Origin: Phytoactinopolyspora endophytica
GTDB taxonomy: Bacteria > Actinomycetota > Actinomycetes > Jiangellales > Jiangellaceae
Assembly: GCF_004138495.1 (NCBI RefSeq)
Contig: NZ_ML142868.1
Coordinates: forward strand, 107,155-126,494
Direction of reading: 5' to 3'
DNA: 19,340 bases
Part shown: positions 1 to 6,454 of the stretch, one piece after another
Numbering within the stretch: the first letter of the stretch is position 1
Layout: the number at the start of each line of letters is the position of its first letter
Made by a program: the position numbers and the translations under genes
Notes under the pieces: model-generated
Databases searched by the model: none
Told to the model about the DNA's origin: nothing
What the model saw: the letters and a program-made list of their open reading frames with translations, nothing else

Positions 1-1100
1 ATCGGCCTGCGTCGGGTACGGAACCGCTGGCCTGGATCGGTGACTGGCCGGTAGTCGCTGATGCGCCTATGTTCTCCTCGCACCGTGCCTCTCGCGGGCC
101 GATGGTACGGGCACGTGAATCATTGCGTGCAGCGTTTGCGCTGCCACTTCCCACCGACGTGGCCGAGTTCGAAGACAGTCCGGCCCGCCTGTGCACAAAT
201 GAAAGGTGCAGGACCCCGCTACCCGCCGAGATCGACACGGGTCGGATCTTTATCCTCCCGATCGTGGGTACCGTCGGTGCGGGCAAGTCCTGCTATCTGA
301 CCGTCACTCTTCAGCAGGCCTGGCGCGAGCAGCGCCTTGCCCGCTTCGGCTTCGAGCAGTTCAGCCTGGACGAGCAGTCGGTTGAGACCTACCGGCTGCA
401 GTACTACCGCCGACTGTTCCGCAAGAAGGAAGTCCTGCCGCCGACCCAGGTCGACGAGGATGTCACGCGGAAACCGATGGTGTGCCGGGTCCAGTACGAG
501 GGAGCGGAGCCTGCGCTGCTGTTCTTTCACGACATCGCCGGTGAGATGTTGATGGACATGAGCAAGCGGCGTCGCTTCGGCGGGTTCATCCGCCGCGCAG
601 ACGCGATCATTTTCCTGGTCGATCCAGTCTGTCTGGACCGGCCTGACGGCCGTCCATGGACAGAGCGAGGCGTACTCGGTGCGGATCACCTGGATCATCC
701 CCAGGGTCCACTCTTCCGGGCCTGCATCGAGGAACTGGAGCCCGGGCGCCGTACACCCATCGCGGTCACGCTGTCGAAATCCGACTTGGTTGCCGATGCC
801 CTGCCGGAGATCGGTCGCTTTCTCGTCGAACCACCAGATCGACACGACGCGGATGACTGGAATCAGGACCTCGCAGATCTCGAGCAGACCGTAGTCCGGG
901 CACTGCAAGGGCTGGCGGAGTGGGATCTGCTCAACGCGCAGCGTCTGGTCGACCCCGGCTTAGTCTCGTTTCACGCCGTGGCTCCGTTGGGTACGAACCC
1001 CAGCAACGGCGAGGTCAGTGGGCTCAGTCCGCAGCGTTGCATCGATCCGCTGGCGACCGTGCTATTCCGCATTCCCGCGCTGACCGAGCCCGCCGCGTGA
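1..1100 (+). CDS. TRAFAC-clade GTPase-domain protein, 5' end probably outside the window
   Basis: P-loop GTPase-like protein, likely the nucleotide-switch subunit of a GTPase/GAP1 system. Residues are counted from the ATG at 69. Walker A/G1 is GTVGAGKS (67-74), the G3-like motif is HDIAG (154-158), the hydrophobic strand AIIFLVDP is at 179-186, and the G4-like motif is SKSD (236-239), an atypical form of NKxD. A Cys pair (LCTNERC, C42 and C47) just before the P-loop looks like half of a zinc ribbon, as such GTPases often carry. The frame is open from base 3 to the ATG at 69 with no stop, and the first half of the zinc ribbon is missing. I therefore think the true start lies upstream; 69 is the only in-window ATG choice with usual length. 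The stop TGA overlaps the GTG of the next gene, implying coupled translation. The exact substrate or effector is unknown. Confidence 0.75.
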   Translation, partial: RPASGTEPLAWIGDWPVVADAPMFSSHRASRGPMVRARESLRAAFALPLPTDVAEFEDSPARLCTNERCRTPLPAEIDTGRIFILPIVGTVGAGKSCYLTVTLQQAWREQRLARFGFEQFSLDEQSVETYRLQYYRRLFRKKEVLPPTQVDEDVTRKPMVCRVQYEGAEPALLFFHDIAGEMLMDMSKRRRFGGFIRRADAIIFLVDPVCLDRPDGRPWTERGVLGADHLDHPQGPLFRACIEELEPGRRTPIAVTLSKSDLVADALPEIGRFLVEPPDRHDADDWNQDLADLEQTVVRALQGLAEWDLLNAQRLVDPGLVSFHAVAPLGTNPSNGEVSGLSPQRCIDPLATVLFRIPALTEPAA

Positions 1101-3043
1101 GCCGGCTCGACCAACTGCTGTTCACCTGGCAGGACGGCAGCTTCCGGGCCGTCGCCGCCACCGGCGAGCTCGCCGAACCACGTGGTTGGCTCGCGGAGCA
1201 GACCCTACGACTGTGCCGATACCACCCGCCCACCGCGCTGGAAAGCCCCGAAGAAGCCCCCATCTCGTACGGCTGGTGGACCGAAGGGCCGACTCGGTGG
1301 TTGTTCCGGCGCGGCTATCTCGGAAGCGACCCCACCGGTCGACCCGGAAACTTCTTCGCCCATATCGTGGTCGGTGAACGCCACGCGTTACCGGTGCACG
1401 AGCTGGCCGAACGGTTCGCCTCGCCATTCTGGTGGAGCGGAGGCCCGGCGCCGTCCTCCTTCGGCCCGATCGAGCTGGCCGACATCTCCGCCACACCCGT
1501 CCATCCGGCTGGTCAGGCGCAGCTCGAGTCGTTCGTGACCACACTGCTACACACCCGCGGCATGAGCTGTGCTGTCATCTATGAACCTCCCGCCAACATT
1601 GTGGCGTGTGTGGCGTCAACCTGTCGCCGGCTTCCCGGGCTCCTCGACGATCTGCAGTTCTCCACGTACGAGACACCGCAGCACGCGGACGCCTTCCATC
1701 TGGTCGGGATGCACCCGTCTCAGAATCCGCCGCATGGCGCACTCGTTCATGGAACGATTCCGGCGACGAAGACAACCTCGGCCGGCCGCATCCTCGTGTC
1801 GGATCGCTCGGACCACCAAGACGTCACCCGGATCCTCCTGGCAGCTGCCACGGCTGACGGCTCCGACGGAGCCGTCGACAGACTCGCCGCTTCACTGCCT
1901 TCGATCGAGAACCGACGCTCCGATCTGCACCCCGTATCCCGCAGGCTGAACATCGCCGACCGGCTCAACCTCCTGCGCTCCGCCGCCGGACGGCAGGTTG
2001 ACGAACAGGTGATCGCGGCTCTGCTGGACAGCGATCCCCCGGACCTGTTGCACATCGCGGACGACCGTACGCTGCCGGTGACGTGGCGAGCTCGTGCTTT
2101 GGCGACACGGCTGACGACAGCATCCGCTCCTGTACGGCCTGTCCTGGAACGGCTGCGCGACGTCGCCGGTCTGGGCCCGGCAACGGCGCAGGCGCTACCC
2201 ACCTCCGAGCCGCTGATCCGGGCGCTGAATGGGCAGACCGCCACGACGGTCAGACATGTCGTCCTCGCCACCATCGAGGGCTTCTCCGAAGACGACCGGA
2301 TCTTGCTGACCCAGGCTGCGCTCCGGGTATGGGAACCAGCGCGAAGGCCCGTGCAACTCGCGTGGATATTCGAACGGATACAGCCATCGGATGAGCGCTG
2401 GGATCTCATTGCATCCGACGTGGTGCTCGGCGCCATCAAACCAGCACTGGAGCGGCGACAGCCGACGGCGCCGTTGTCATCCGCCGTCGTCACCGTGCTC
2501 ACGGATGCCGGCGGACCGAGATCCACGGACCTGCTCGCCGTCGTCGGCGGACTTCTGGGAGGCGTCCAGGCACGCTCCACGTCCGCCGGCGAGCACGAGT
2601 TGCGCTATGCAGTCGATGCAGTGGCCACGATCGCCGATCGCCATCGGCGCGGCCTGCTCGCCGAACTGGCGCTCGCGGTGCTGCCGGCGGTCCCCGCCGG
2701 GCAGGAGTGCATCAGCGGCGTCGTCGCCGGCCTCCAGCATCTACGCCACTTCACGGATGACCAGCTGGCGGGTGAACTGCTGAAGCTCGCTGATCGCAGC
2801 GGACACCTGTCTCCGTTGCCCTATATCGCATTCGTCATCAAGATGGTCGGCGAAAAGCGCCTCGAACTGACCCGGGGTGGAATCGTGGCTCACCGGCACC
2901 CCCGTTTGAAGAATCACGCGTGGCAAAAGCTAGCGGTGCAGGCGGCGCTTCGCCTGAACGACCCGGACCGTCATCAGGCCGCCATGCTTGCGCGCAACGC
3001 AGGTGACCGTGCCGAACGATGGTGGATGTCGCTCAACGAATGA
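1097..3043 (+). CDS. GAP1-like GTPase-associated protein
   Basis: Predicted 648-residue partner of the preceding GTPase. The frame is open further upstream, to 920 or earlier, but that part lies within the GTPase gene. GTG at 1097 overlaps the GTPase stop (GTGA) and starts the protein at MSRLDQLLFTWQDGSFRAVA, which matches how GAP1 N-terminal domains begin. The N-terminal ~150 residues show the family's pattern: a Gln-Leu-hydrophobic start, a 'Y-x-P-P' segment (residues ~42-45), a 'SYGWW' strand, a 'GYLGSDPTGRPGNFFAH' stretch (~73-89), then a 'FWWSGG' segment. I think this is the GAP1-N type 2 variant. The rest is helical, Leu/Ala/Arg-rich and without recognisable catalytic motifs, as expected for GAP1 middle and C-terminal regions. 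Known: GAP1 proteins co-occur with TRAFAC GTPases in proposed conflict systems. Inferred: it regulates or reads the GTPase state. Confidence 0.72.
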   Translation: MSRLDQLLFTWQDGSFRAVAATGELAEPRGWLAEQTLRLCRYHPPTALESPEEAPISYGWWTEGPTRWLFRRGYLGSDPTGRPGNFFAHIVVGERHALPVHELAERFASPFWWSGGPAPSSFGPIELADISATPVHPAGQAQLESFVTTLLHTRGMSCAVIYEPPANIVACVASTCRRLPGLLDDLQFSTYETPQHADAFHLVGMHPSQNPPHGALVHGTIPATKTTSAGRILVSDRSDHQDVTRILLAAATADGSDGAVDRLAASLPSIENRRSDLHPVSRRLNIADRLNLLRSAAGRQVDEQVIAALLDSDPPDLLHIADDRTLPVTWRARALATRLTTASAPVRPVLERLRDVAGLGPATAQALPTSEPLIRALNGQTATTVRHVVLATIEGFSEDDRILLTQAALRVWEPARRPVQLAWIFERIQPSDERWDLIASDVVLGAIKPALERRQPTAPLSSAVVTVLTDAGGPRSTDLLAVVGGLLGGVQARSTSAGEHELRYAVDAVATIADRHRRGLLAELALAVLPAVPAGQECISGVVAGLQHLRHFTDDQLAGELLKLADRSGHLSPLPYIAFVIKMVGEKRLELTRGGIVAHRHPRLKNHAWQKLAVQAALRLNDPDRHQAAMLARNAGDRAERWWMSLNE

Positions 3044-3101
3044 GCCCTCCGCGAACTGCTCTCCGAGCTCCGTGCAGAGTCATCCACCGGCCGGGGACGC
3101 T

Positions 3102-3125
3102 GCGAGGCGGCCCTTCATGCCTCGC
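3102..3125. terminator. Candidate hairpin at convergent gene ends
   Basis: GCGAGGC at 3102-3108 pairs perfectly with GCCTCGC at 3119-3125 around a 10-nt loop. It overlaps the stop codon of the monooxygenase-like gene and lies 58 bp after the GAP1 stop, where the two convergent genes meet. There is no T tract. It could act as a short bidirectional terminator, but the stem is only 7 bp. Confidence 0.3.
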
Positions 3126-3714
3126 TGTCCACGTTGAGATAGTGCAACGTGAACGGCTCGGCCAAGATGTCGTCGAGCACAGCGGCGACACCCTTGAAGT
3201 GCGGCGTGGCGAAATGTTCCTTCAACGCCTCGCTGCTGGCCCACGTTTCAATGATTACCATGGCATCTGGATGCGCCGGATCCACGTATGGGCGATACTC
3301 CAGGCAACCATCCTCTGCCAGCGACGGTTCCACCATCGCTTCCAATTCCTCCCGCAAGCGACTCTCCTGCCCAGGCTTGGCCCGGAAGCTGGCAATCAGA
3401 GCGACGGGGGCGATGACCCTGGGGTCCTCGATCCTGGTCCCCTTGATGAGCCACCCGGGGCCGTCGGCGAAACCCTCGATCAACGAGAAGAACCTGGCGA
3501 AATGAGGACCCTCGGCGTGCGCGTTGAAGGCGGCTTCGTTGTCGTAAGCCTCGTTCAGGTAGAAACGATTCGGGTCGTCAGCGTCGCAGATCAACTCGAA
3601 CCGTCGGGTTCCCGGCTCGTCTGCGGCGGAGTTGCGGCCGTCTTCCAGAGCGGCGGCGATGAACTCCTCGCGGCGCTCGTCCGGGACGGTAAAGGATACG
3701 GCGATGTGGTACAT
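3115..3714 (-). CDS. Tandem ABM-domain (YgiN-like) monooxygenase family protein
   Basis: About 199 residues made of two antibiotic-biosynthesis-monooxygenase (dimeric alpha-beta barrel) domains. The first runs from MYHIAVSFTVPDERREEF to about residue 100 and contains 'FELICDADDPNRFYLNEAYDN'-type strand-helix order. The second starts near 'APVALIASFRAKPGQESRL' and contains 'CLEYRPYVDPAHPD' and 'ETWASSEALKEHFATPHF', a typical YgiN signature. Single-domain members form dimers, so the duplication probably makes an internal pseudo-dimer. Substrates of such proteins are quinols or polyketides, or they sense or detoxify small aromatics; which applies is not visible. Three in-frame starts lie together (GTG 3720, TTG 3717, ATG 3714). 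I chose the ATG because a GAGAG ribosome site sits at the right distance. It diverges from the MmyB-type regulator, which probably controls it. Confidence 0.8.
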   Translation of the reverse strand: MYHIAVSFTVPDERREEFIAAALEDGRNSAADEPGTRRFELICDADDPNRFYLNEAYDNEAAFNAHAEGPHFARFFSLIEGFADGPGWLIKGTRIEDPRVIAPVALIASFRAKPGQESRLREELEAMVEPSLAEDGCLEYRPYVDPAHPDAMVIIETWASSEALKEHFATPHFKGVAAVLDDILAEPFTLHYLNVDSEA

Positions 3715-3771
3715 CAACACTCTCTCGTTGTAGGAGCTGGTGATGTCGAGTCTTCATGCCCGAACGGCGGT

Positions 3772-3842
3772 TACCCAGGGCTCTGCGAAGACTGGTCACA
3801 GCAGTACCACCCAGCACGGACACGGACCGCCGATACTGGGTG
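3772..3842 (+). promoter_or_regulatory. Divergent intergenic region with candidate operator and leaderless promoter
   Basis: The -10-like hexamer GATACT (3832-3837) is followed by exactly 6 nt and then the ATG of the regulator, the geometry of a leaderless actinobacterial promoter. Half-site ACCCAG occurs at 3773-3778 and 3809-3814, and inverted (CTGGGT) at 3836-3841. The last two extend to a perfect 7-bp inverted pair (CACCCAG at 3808-3814, CTGGGTG at 3836-3842) covering the -35 position and the transcription start. This suggests autoregulation and control of the divergent gene. Short motifs like these can arise by chance. Confidence 0.33.
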
Positions 3843-3843
3843 A

Positions 3844-4722
3844 ATGAACAAGGCTGAAGACGTCGACGGTTTCCTGCGATCGCGGCGAGCGCGCCTTCGC
3901 CCAGACGACGTCGGTATCCCCGACTTCGGTGAACGGCGACGGGTGCCCGGGTTGCGCCGGAGCGAGCTTGCCCAGCTCGCAGGTGTCAGCGTCGACTACT
4001 ACGTCCGCCTCGAGCAGGGGCGGGCGCGTAACGTATCTGAAGCCGTGCTGGACGCCCTCGCTCGGGCGTTACGCCTTGACGACGACGAGCGCACGCACCT
4101 GTACAACCTCGCCAAGCCGACCCACTCGCGGCGCCGGGCTGCACGACCTCAGCGGGTGCGTCCGCAGCTCCGGCATCTCCTCGAGGCGATGAGCACGACT
4201 CCCGCGTACATCATCAATCACCGGACCGACGTACTGGCCTGGAATCGGCCGGCTTCCCTCCTGTTCGCCGACTTCGATTCGCTGCCCGCCACGGAACGCA
4301 ACTGGGCTCGCCTGGTCTTTCTCGACGAGTCCACCACGGAGATCTTCACCGATTGGACCGGCAAAGCCCGTGACCTAGTGTCCTACCTTCGGCTCAGCGC
4401 AGGACGCCACACCGAGGACACCGCGTTGGCCACGCTGGTCGGAGAGCTGTCGGTCAAGAATGAGACCTTTCGCCGGATGTGGGCCGACCACACGGTTCGA
4501 GAGAAGACTCATGGGACCAAGACCCTCCGGCATCCACTGGTCGGAACGGTCACACTGGGCTACGAGACATTCAGGCTGCCGGATCTTCCCGACCAAGCGC
4601 TCATCTCATATGTGGCCGAGCCGGGATCGGATGCCGAAACCGCGCTCCAGCTGCTCGCTTCGCTGTCGGCTGCCGTGAACACGCCCAGCTCGACCATCGA
4701 TGCTCCCGCCACGGTCGGCTAG
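3844..4722 (+). CDS. XRE-family HTH regulator with MmyB-like ligand-binding domain
   Basis: 292-residue transcription regulator. The N-terminal helix-turn-helix (about residues 34-90) carries the family hallmark 'PGLRRSELAQLAGVSVDYY' followed by 'RLEQGR' and 'VLDALARALRL..DER..L..LA'. From about residue 105 to 275 it has the MmyB/MLTR-type ligand-binding domain, with 'AYIINHRTDVLAWN', 'LLFADF' and the 'ERNWARLVFLD' segment, and ends with 'HPLVGTVTLGYETFRLPDLPDQ'. These are all typical. Regulators of this class usually sit next to an oxidoreductase or small monooxygenase gene and bind a hydrophobic ligand. Here the neighbour is the divergent tandem-ABM gene. No separate Shine-Dalgarno fits the ATG, whose upstream sequence instead looks like a leaderless promoter. 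Full length, no damage seen. Confidence 0.9.
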   Translation: MNKAEDVDGFLRSRRARLRPDDVGIPDFGERRRVPGLRRSELAQLAGVSVDYYVRLEQGRARNVSEAVLDALARALRLDDDERTHLYNLAKPTHSRRRAARPQRVRPQLRHLLEAMSTTPAYIINHRTDVLAWNRPASLLFADFDSLPATERNWARLVFLDESTTEIFTDWTGKARDLVSYLRLSAGRHTEDTALATLVGELSVKNETFRRMWADHTVREKTHGTKTLRHPLVGTVTLGYETFRLPDLPDQALISYVAEPGSDAETALQLLASLSAAVNTPSSTIDAPATVG

Positions 4723-4727
4723 TGCCC

Positions 4728-4748
4728 TGGGCGTTGGCCGGACGCCCA
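4728..4748 (+). terminator. Compact GC hairpin after the regulator gene
   Basis: TGGGCGT (4728-4734) and ACGCCCA (4742-4748) form a perfect 7-bp stem with a 7-nt loop, starting 5 nt after the TAG stop of the regulator. No T tract follows, which is common for actinobacterial terminators. Position and compactness support a terminator for the regulator transcript. Confidence 0.5.
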
Positions 4749-4796
4749 CTTGCCGGGTGTGGAAGCAGCCCGGGAGAACTGTTCAAGTCCGTCGCC

Positions 4797-4862
4797 ATGG
4801 AAGTCCCTGCCGTCCACGTAGCCGACAACCGCGAGCTCCGCAAGGTCCTGCGCCGACGGTGA
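4797..4862 (+). pseudogene. Very short ORF resembling the start of a YdeI/OmpD-associated protein
   Basis: A 21-codon frame reads MEVPAVHVADNRELRKVLRR and stops. The 'P-x-V/L-H/Y-V-A-D-..-E/A-L-R' order resembles the first residues of YdeI-type bacteriocin-protection proteins, so it might be the remnant of a truncated gene. The similarity is short, no good ribosome site precedes it, and it may be chance. The remainder of the gap from 4749 to 4903 shows nothing I can name. Confidence 0.15.
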
Positions 4863-4903
4863 GATTCCCACCAGCCCGCTACCCCGTTCCGATCCACGGC
4901 GAC

Positions 4904-5042
4904 GGCCGTAGAGATCAAGGGACAGTGTAGCGACCAGATCAAAGCCTCGATAGCGTCTAAATCAAGGCGAAAAGGGCGGCCAGATCAAGGCGTGAGTAGC
5001 GGCCAAATCAAAGAGAGAGTAGCGGCCAAATCAAAGCGTCGG
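4904..5042 (+). repeat. Iteron-like array of 23-bp direct tandem repeats
   Basis: Copies begin at 4928, 4951, 4974, 4997 and 5020, each exactly 23 bp apart, with a degenerate sixth copy around 4904-4927. Consensus: TAGCGGCCAAATCAAAGCG plus a variable tail of four bases. The core C-A-(A/G)-A-T-C-A-A-(A/G)-G is the most conserved part. The fifth copy (4997) and sixth copy (5020) are nearly identical, and divergence grows away from the ATPase gene. The last copy covers the -35 position of the putative promoter at 5048-5053. A period near two helical turns puts all copies on one DNA face, as expected for cooperative binding by a regulator, possibly the ATPase itself. There are no spacers, so it is not CRISPR. 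Confidence 0.85.
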
Positions 5043-5047
5043 CGTGT

Positions 5048-5053
5048 CATACT
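5048..5053 (+). promoter_or_regulatory. Putative leaderless -10 box of the ATPase gene
   Basis: CATACT is one change from TATACT and lies 6 nt before the ATG at 5060, so transcription would start at or next to the start codon. No Shine-Dalgarno sequence is visible, which agrees with a leaderless message. The -35 position falls inside the last 23-bp repeat. Confidence 0.4.
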
Positions 5054-5059
5054 AACGTC

Positions 5060-6331
5060 ATGGCACACCTTCCCCAGTCGCCCATGGGCCGCATCCTTCC
5101 ACGCAGGGCCACCGCCTCAGTGGAGGAAGCCCTCGACGACACTCGGGTTGTGCTCGTCAACGGTGCGCGACAATGCGGGAAGAGCACCTTGGTCACCCAG
5201 CTCGGCAACGCGCGCGGCGCCGAGTGGCGCAGCCTCGACCGAACCGCCACTCGCCAAGCCGCGACATACGACCCCACGGAATTCGTCATGAGCGACGACC
5301 CCATGGTGATCGATGAAATCCAGCGAGTACCTGAACTCCTACTTGCGATCAAGGAGACCGTCGACGCCGATCCTCGTCCCGGTCGATTCCTCCTTACCGG
5401 CTCTGCCCGGGTACTCAGCCTCCGTAGCGTGCCGGACGCCCTGCCGGGACGCATAGAGACAATCGAACTCTGGCCTCTCTCGCAAGGAGAGATCGACAAC
5501 AAACCTGATGGCTTCGTAGACGCGATCTTCGAACTGGGAACCGAACTGCACCATACGTCCGAAGAGGATCGGGACGGCTACATCCAACGCCTCACGCGTG
5601 GCGGCTTTCCGGAAGGCATCGCCCGGACACCTCGCCGACGAGAACGATTCCTGGACGCGTACGTATCCGACCTGATCAATCGCGACGTCATCCAACTCTC
5701 CGAGATCGAGCGCGGGCCTGAGATGCGAGCCCTGACCCGCCTCCTCGCAGCTCGATCTGGCCAACTCCTCGTCCCGGGCGCGCTAGGAAACGAACTTGAC
5801 CTAACCTGGCCAACCATCAAGCACTACCTCGGCTTGCTCGAAGAAGTCTTCCTGATCAAGCGAATCCCGGCATGGTCCCGAAACCTCAGTACACGTGCCG
5901 TCGCGACCGCGAAGGTCGCGATGGTCGACTCCGCTATCGCCGCCAATCTTCTCGGTTTCGACGATCACAGCCTGCGCCAGCCCGCCAGTCCCCTGGGTCC
6001 GCTACTTGAAGGCTTCGTCGCAATGGAGATCGCACGACAACTGACGTGGTCCCAGCACCGCGCCGAGATGTACCACTACCGCACCAAGGACAAGCTTGAA
6101 GTCGACATCGTCCTCGAGAACCGTCGCAACCAGGTCGTCGCCATCGATGTCAAAGCGGCGTCCACTGTCAGATCGGACGACTTCCGCGGGCTCCGACACC
6201 TCGCCGACCGTCTCGGAGATGACCTCATCGCAGGGGTAGTTTTCTACACTGGCCAACAGACGCTCCCCTTCGGACCACGTTTCCGTGCCATCCCCATCAG
6301 CGCACTATGGGAGCTATCTGCGCCCCGATAA
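5060..6331 (+). CDS. AAA+ ATPase with C-terminal DUF4143 domain
   Basis: 423 residues, a normal size for this family. The N-terminal AAA ATPase has Walker A GARQCGKS (35-42), Walker B MVIDE (82-86) followed by the family-typical 'IQRVPELL', and the sensor strand LLTGSAR (111-117). The middle has 'GGFPEG' and 'YVSDLINRDV' (about 181-210). A winged-helix-like stretch follows ('LDLTWPTIKHYLGLLEEVFLI', about 246-266). The C-terminal DUF4143 domain shows a PD-(D/E)XK-like pattern: E347/D349 in 'LEVDIVLE' and D363-x-K365 in 'AIDVKAAS'. Family members are common but their cellular role is unresolved; mobile or defence-like roles have been suggested. It is alone on its strand and is preceded by the 23-bp repeat array. 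By eye its bases are less GC-rich than the right-hand operon, a hint of separate ancestry. The array suggests tight autoregulation. Confidence 0.9.
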   Translation: MAHLPQSPMGRILPRRATASVEEALDDTRVVLVNGARQCGKSTLVTQLGNARGAEWRSLDRTATRQAATYDPTEFVMSDDPMVIDEIQRVPELLLAIKETVDADPRPGRFLLTGSARVLSLRSVPDALPGRIETIELWPLSQGEIDNKPDGFVDAIFELGTELHHTSEEDRDGYIQRLTRGGFPEGIARTPRRRERFLDAYVSDLINRDVIQLSEIERGPEMRALTRLLAARSGQLLVPGALGNELDLTWPTIKHYLGLLEEVFLIKRIPAWSRNLSTRAVATAKVAMVDSAIAANLLGFDDHSLRQPASPLGPLLEGFVAMEIARQLTWSQHRAEMYHYRTKDKLEVDIVLENRRNQVVAIDVKAASTVRSDDFRGLRHLADRLGDDLIAGVVFYTGQQTLPFGPRFRAIPISALWELSAPR

Positions 6332-6425
6332 GCGACGTACCGAGCGGCCGACCGGCTGTGTCCCGGACGCGCGGTCACCGAGTCCACCGGAGCCCCTTCT
6401 CAACCGCATTCGACGTACCCAGTCA

Positions 6426-6454
6426 TGATCACCGCGCAGCTCGTTTGGTGATCA
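6426..6454. terminator. Bidirectional hairpin between convergent ATPase and aldehyde dehydrogenase genes
   Basis: TGATCACC (6426-6433) and GGTGATCA (6447-6454) form a perfect 8-bp inverted repeat with a 13-nt loop. It includes the stop codon of the dehydrogenase gene and lies 95 bp after the ATPase stop. It has no T tract. Position between convergent genes favours a terminator. The rest of 6332-6425 shows nothing else clear. Confidence 0.35.

Noticed and set aside
920..1096. 59-codon N-terminal extension of the GAP1-like protein
   Set aside because: It overlaps the GTPase gene, its residues are Arg/Ser-rich without structure, and GTG 1097 gives the family-like N-terminus with a stop-start overlap.
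3019..3843. 274-codon open frame on the + strand over the ABM gene
   Set aside because: The - strand frame gives a convincing tandem ABM protein; the + frame has no family features and overlaps the GAP1 end.
4904..5042. CRISPR array
   Set aside because: The 23-bp units are contiguous with no unique spacers, and no cas genes are present.
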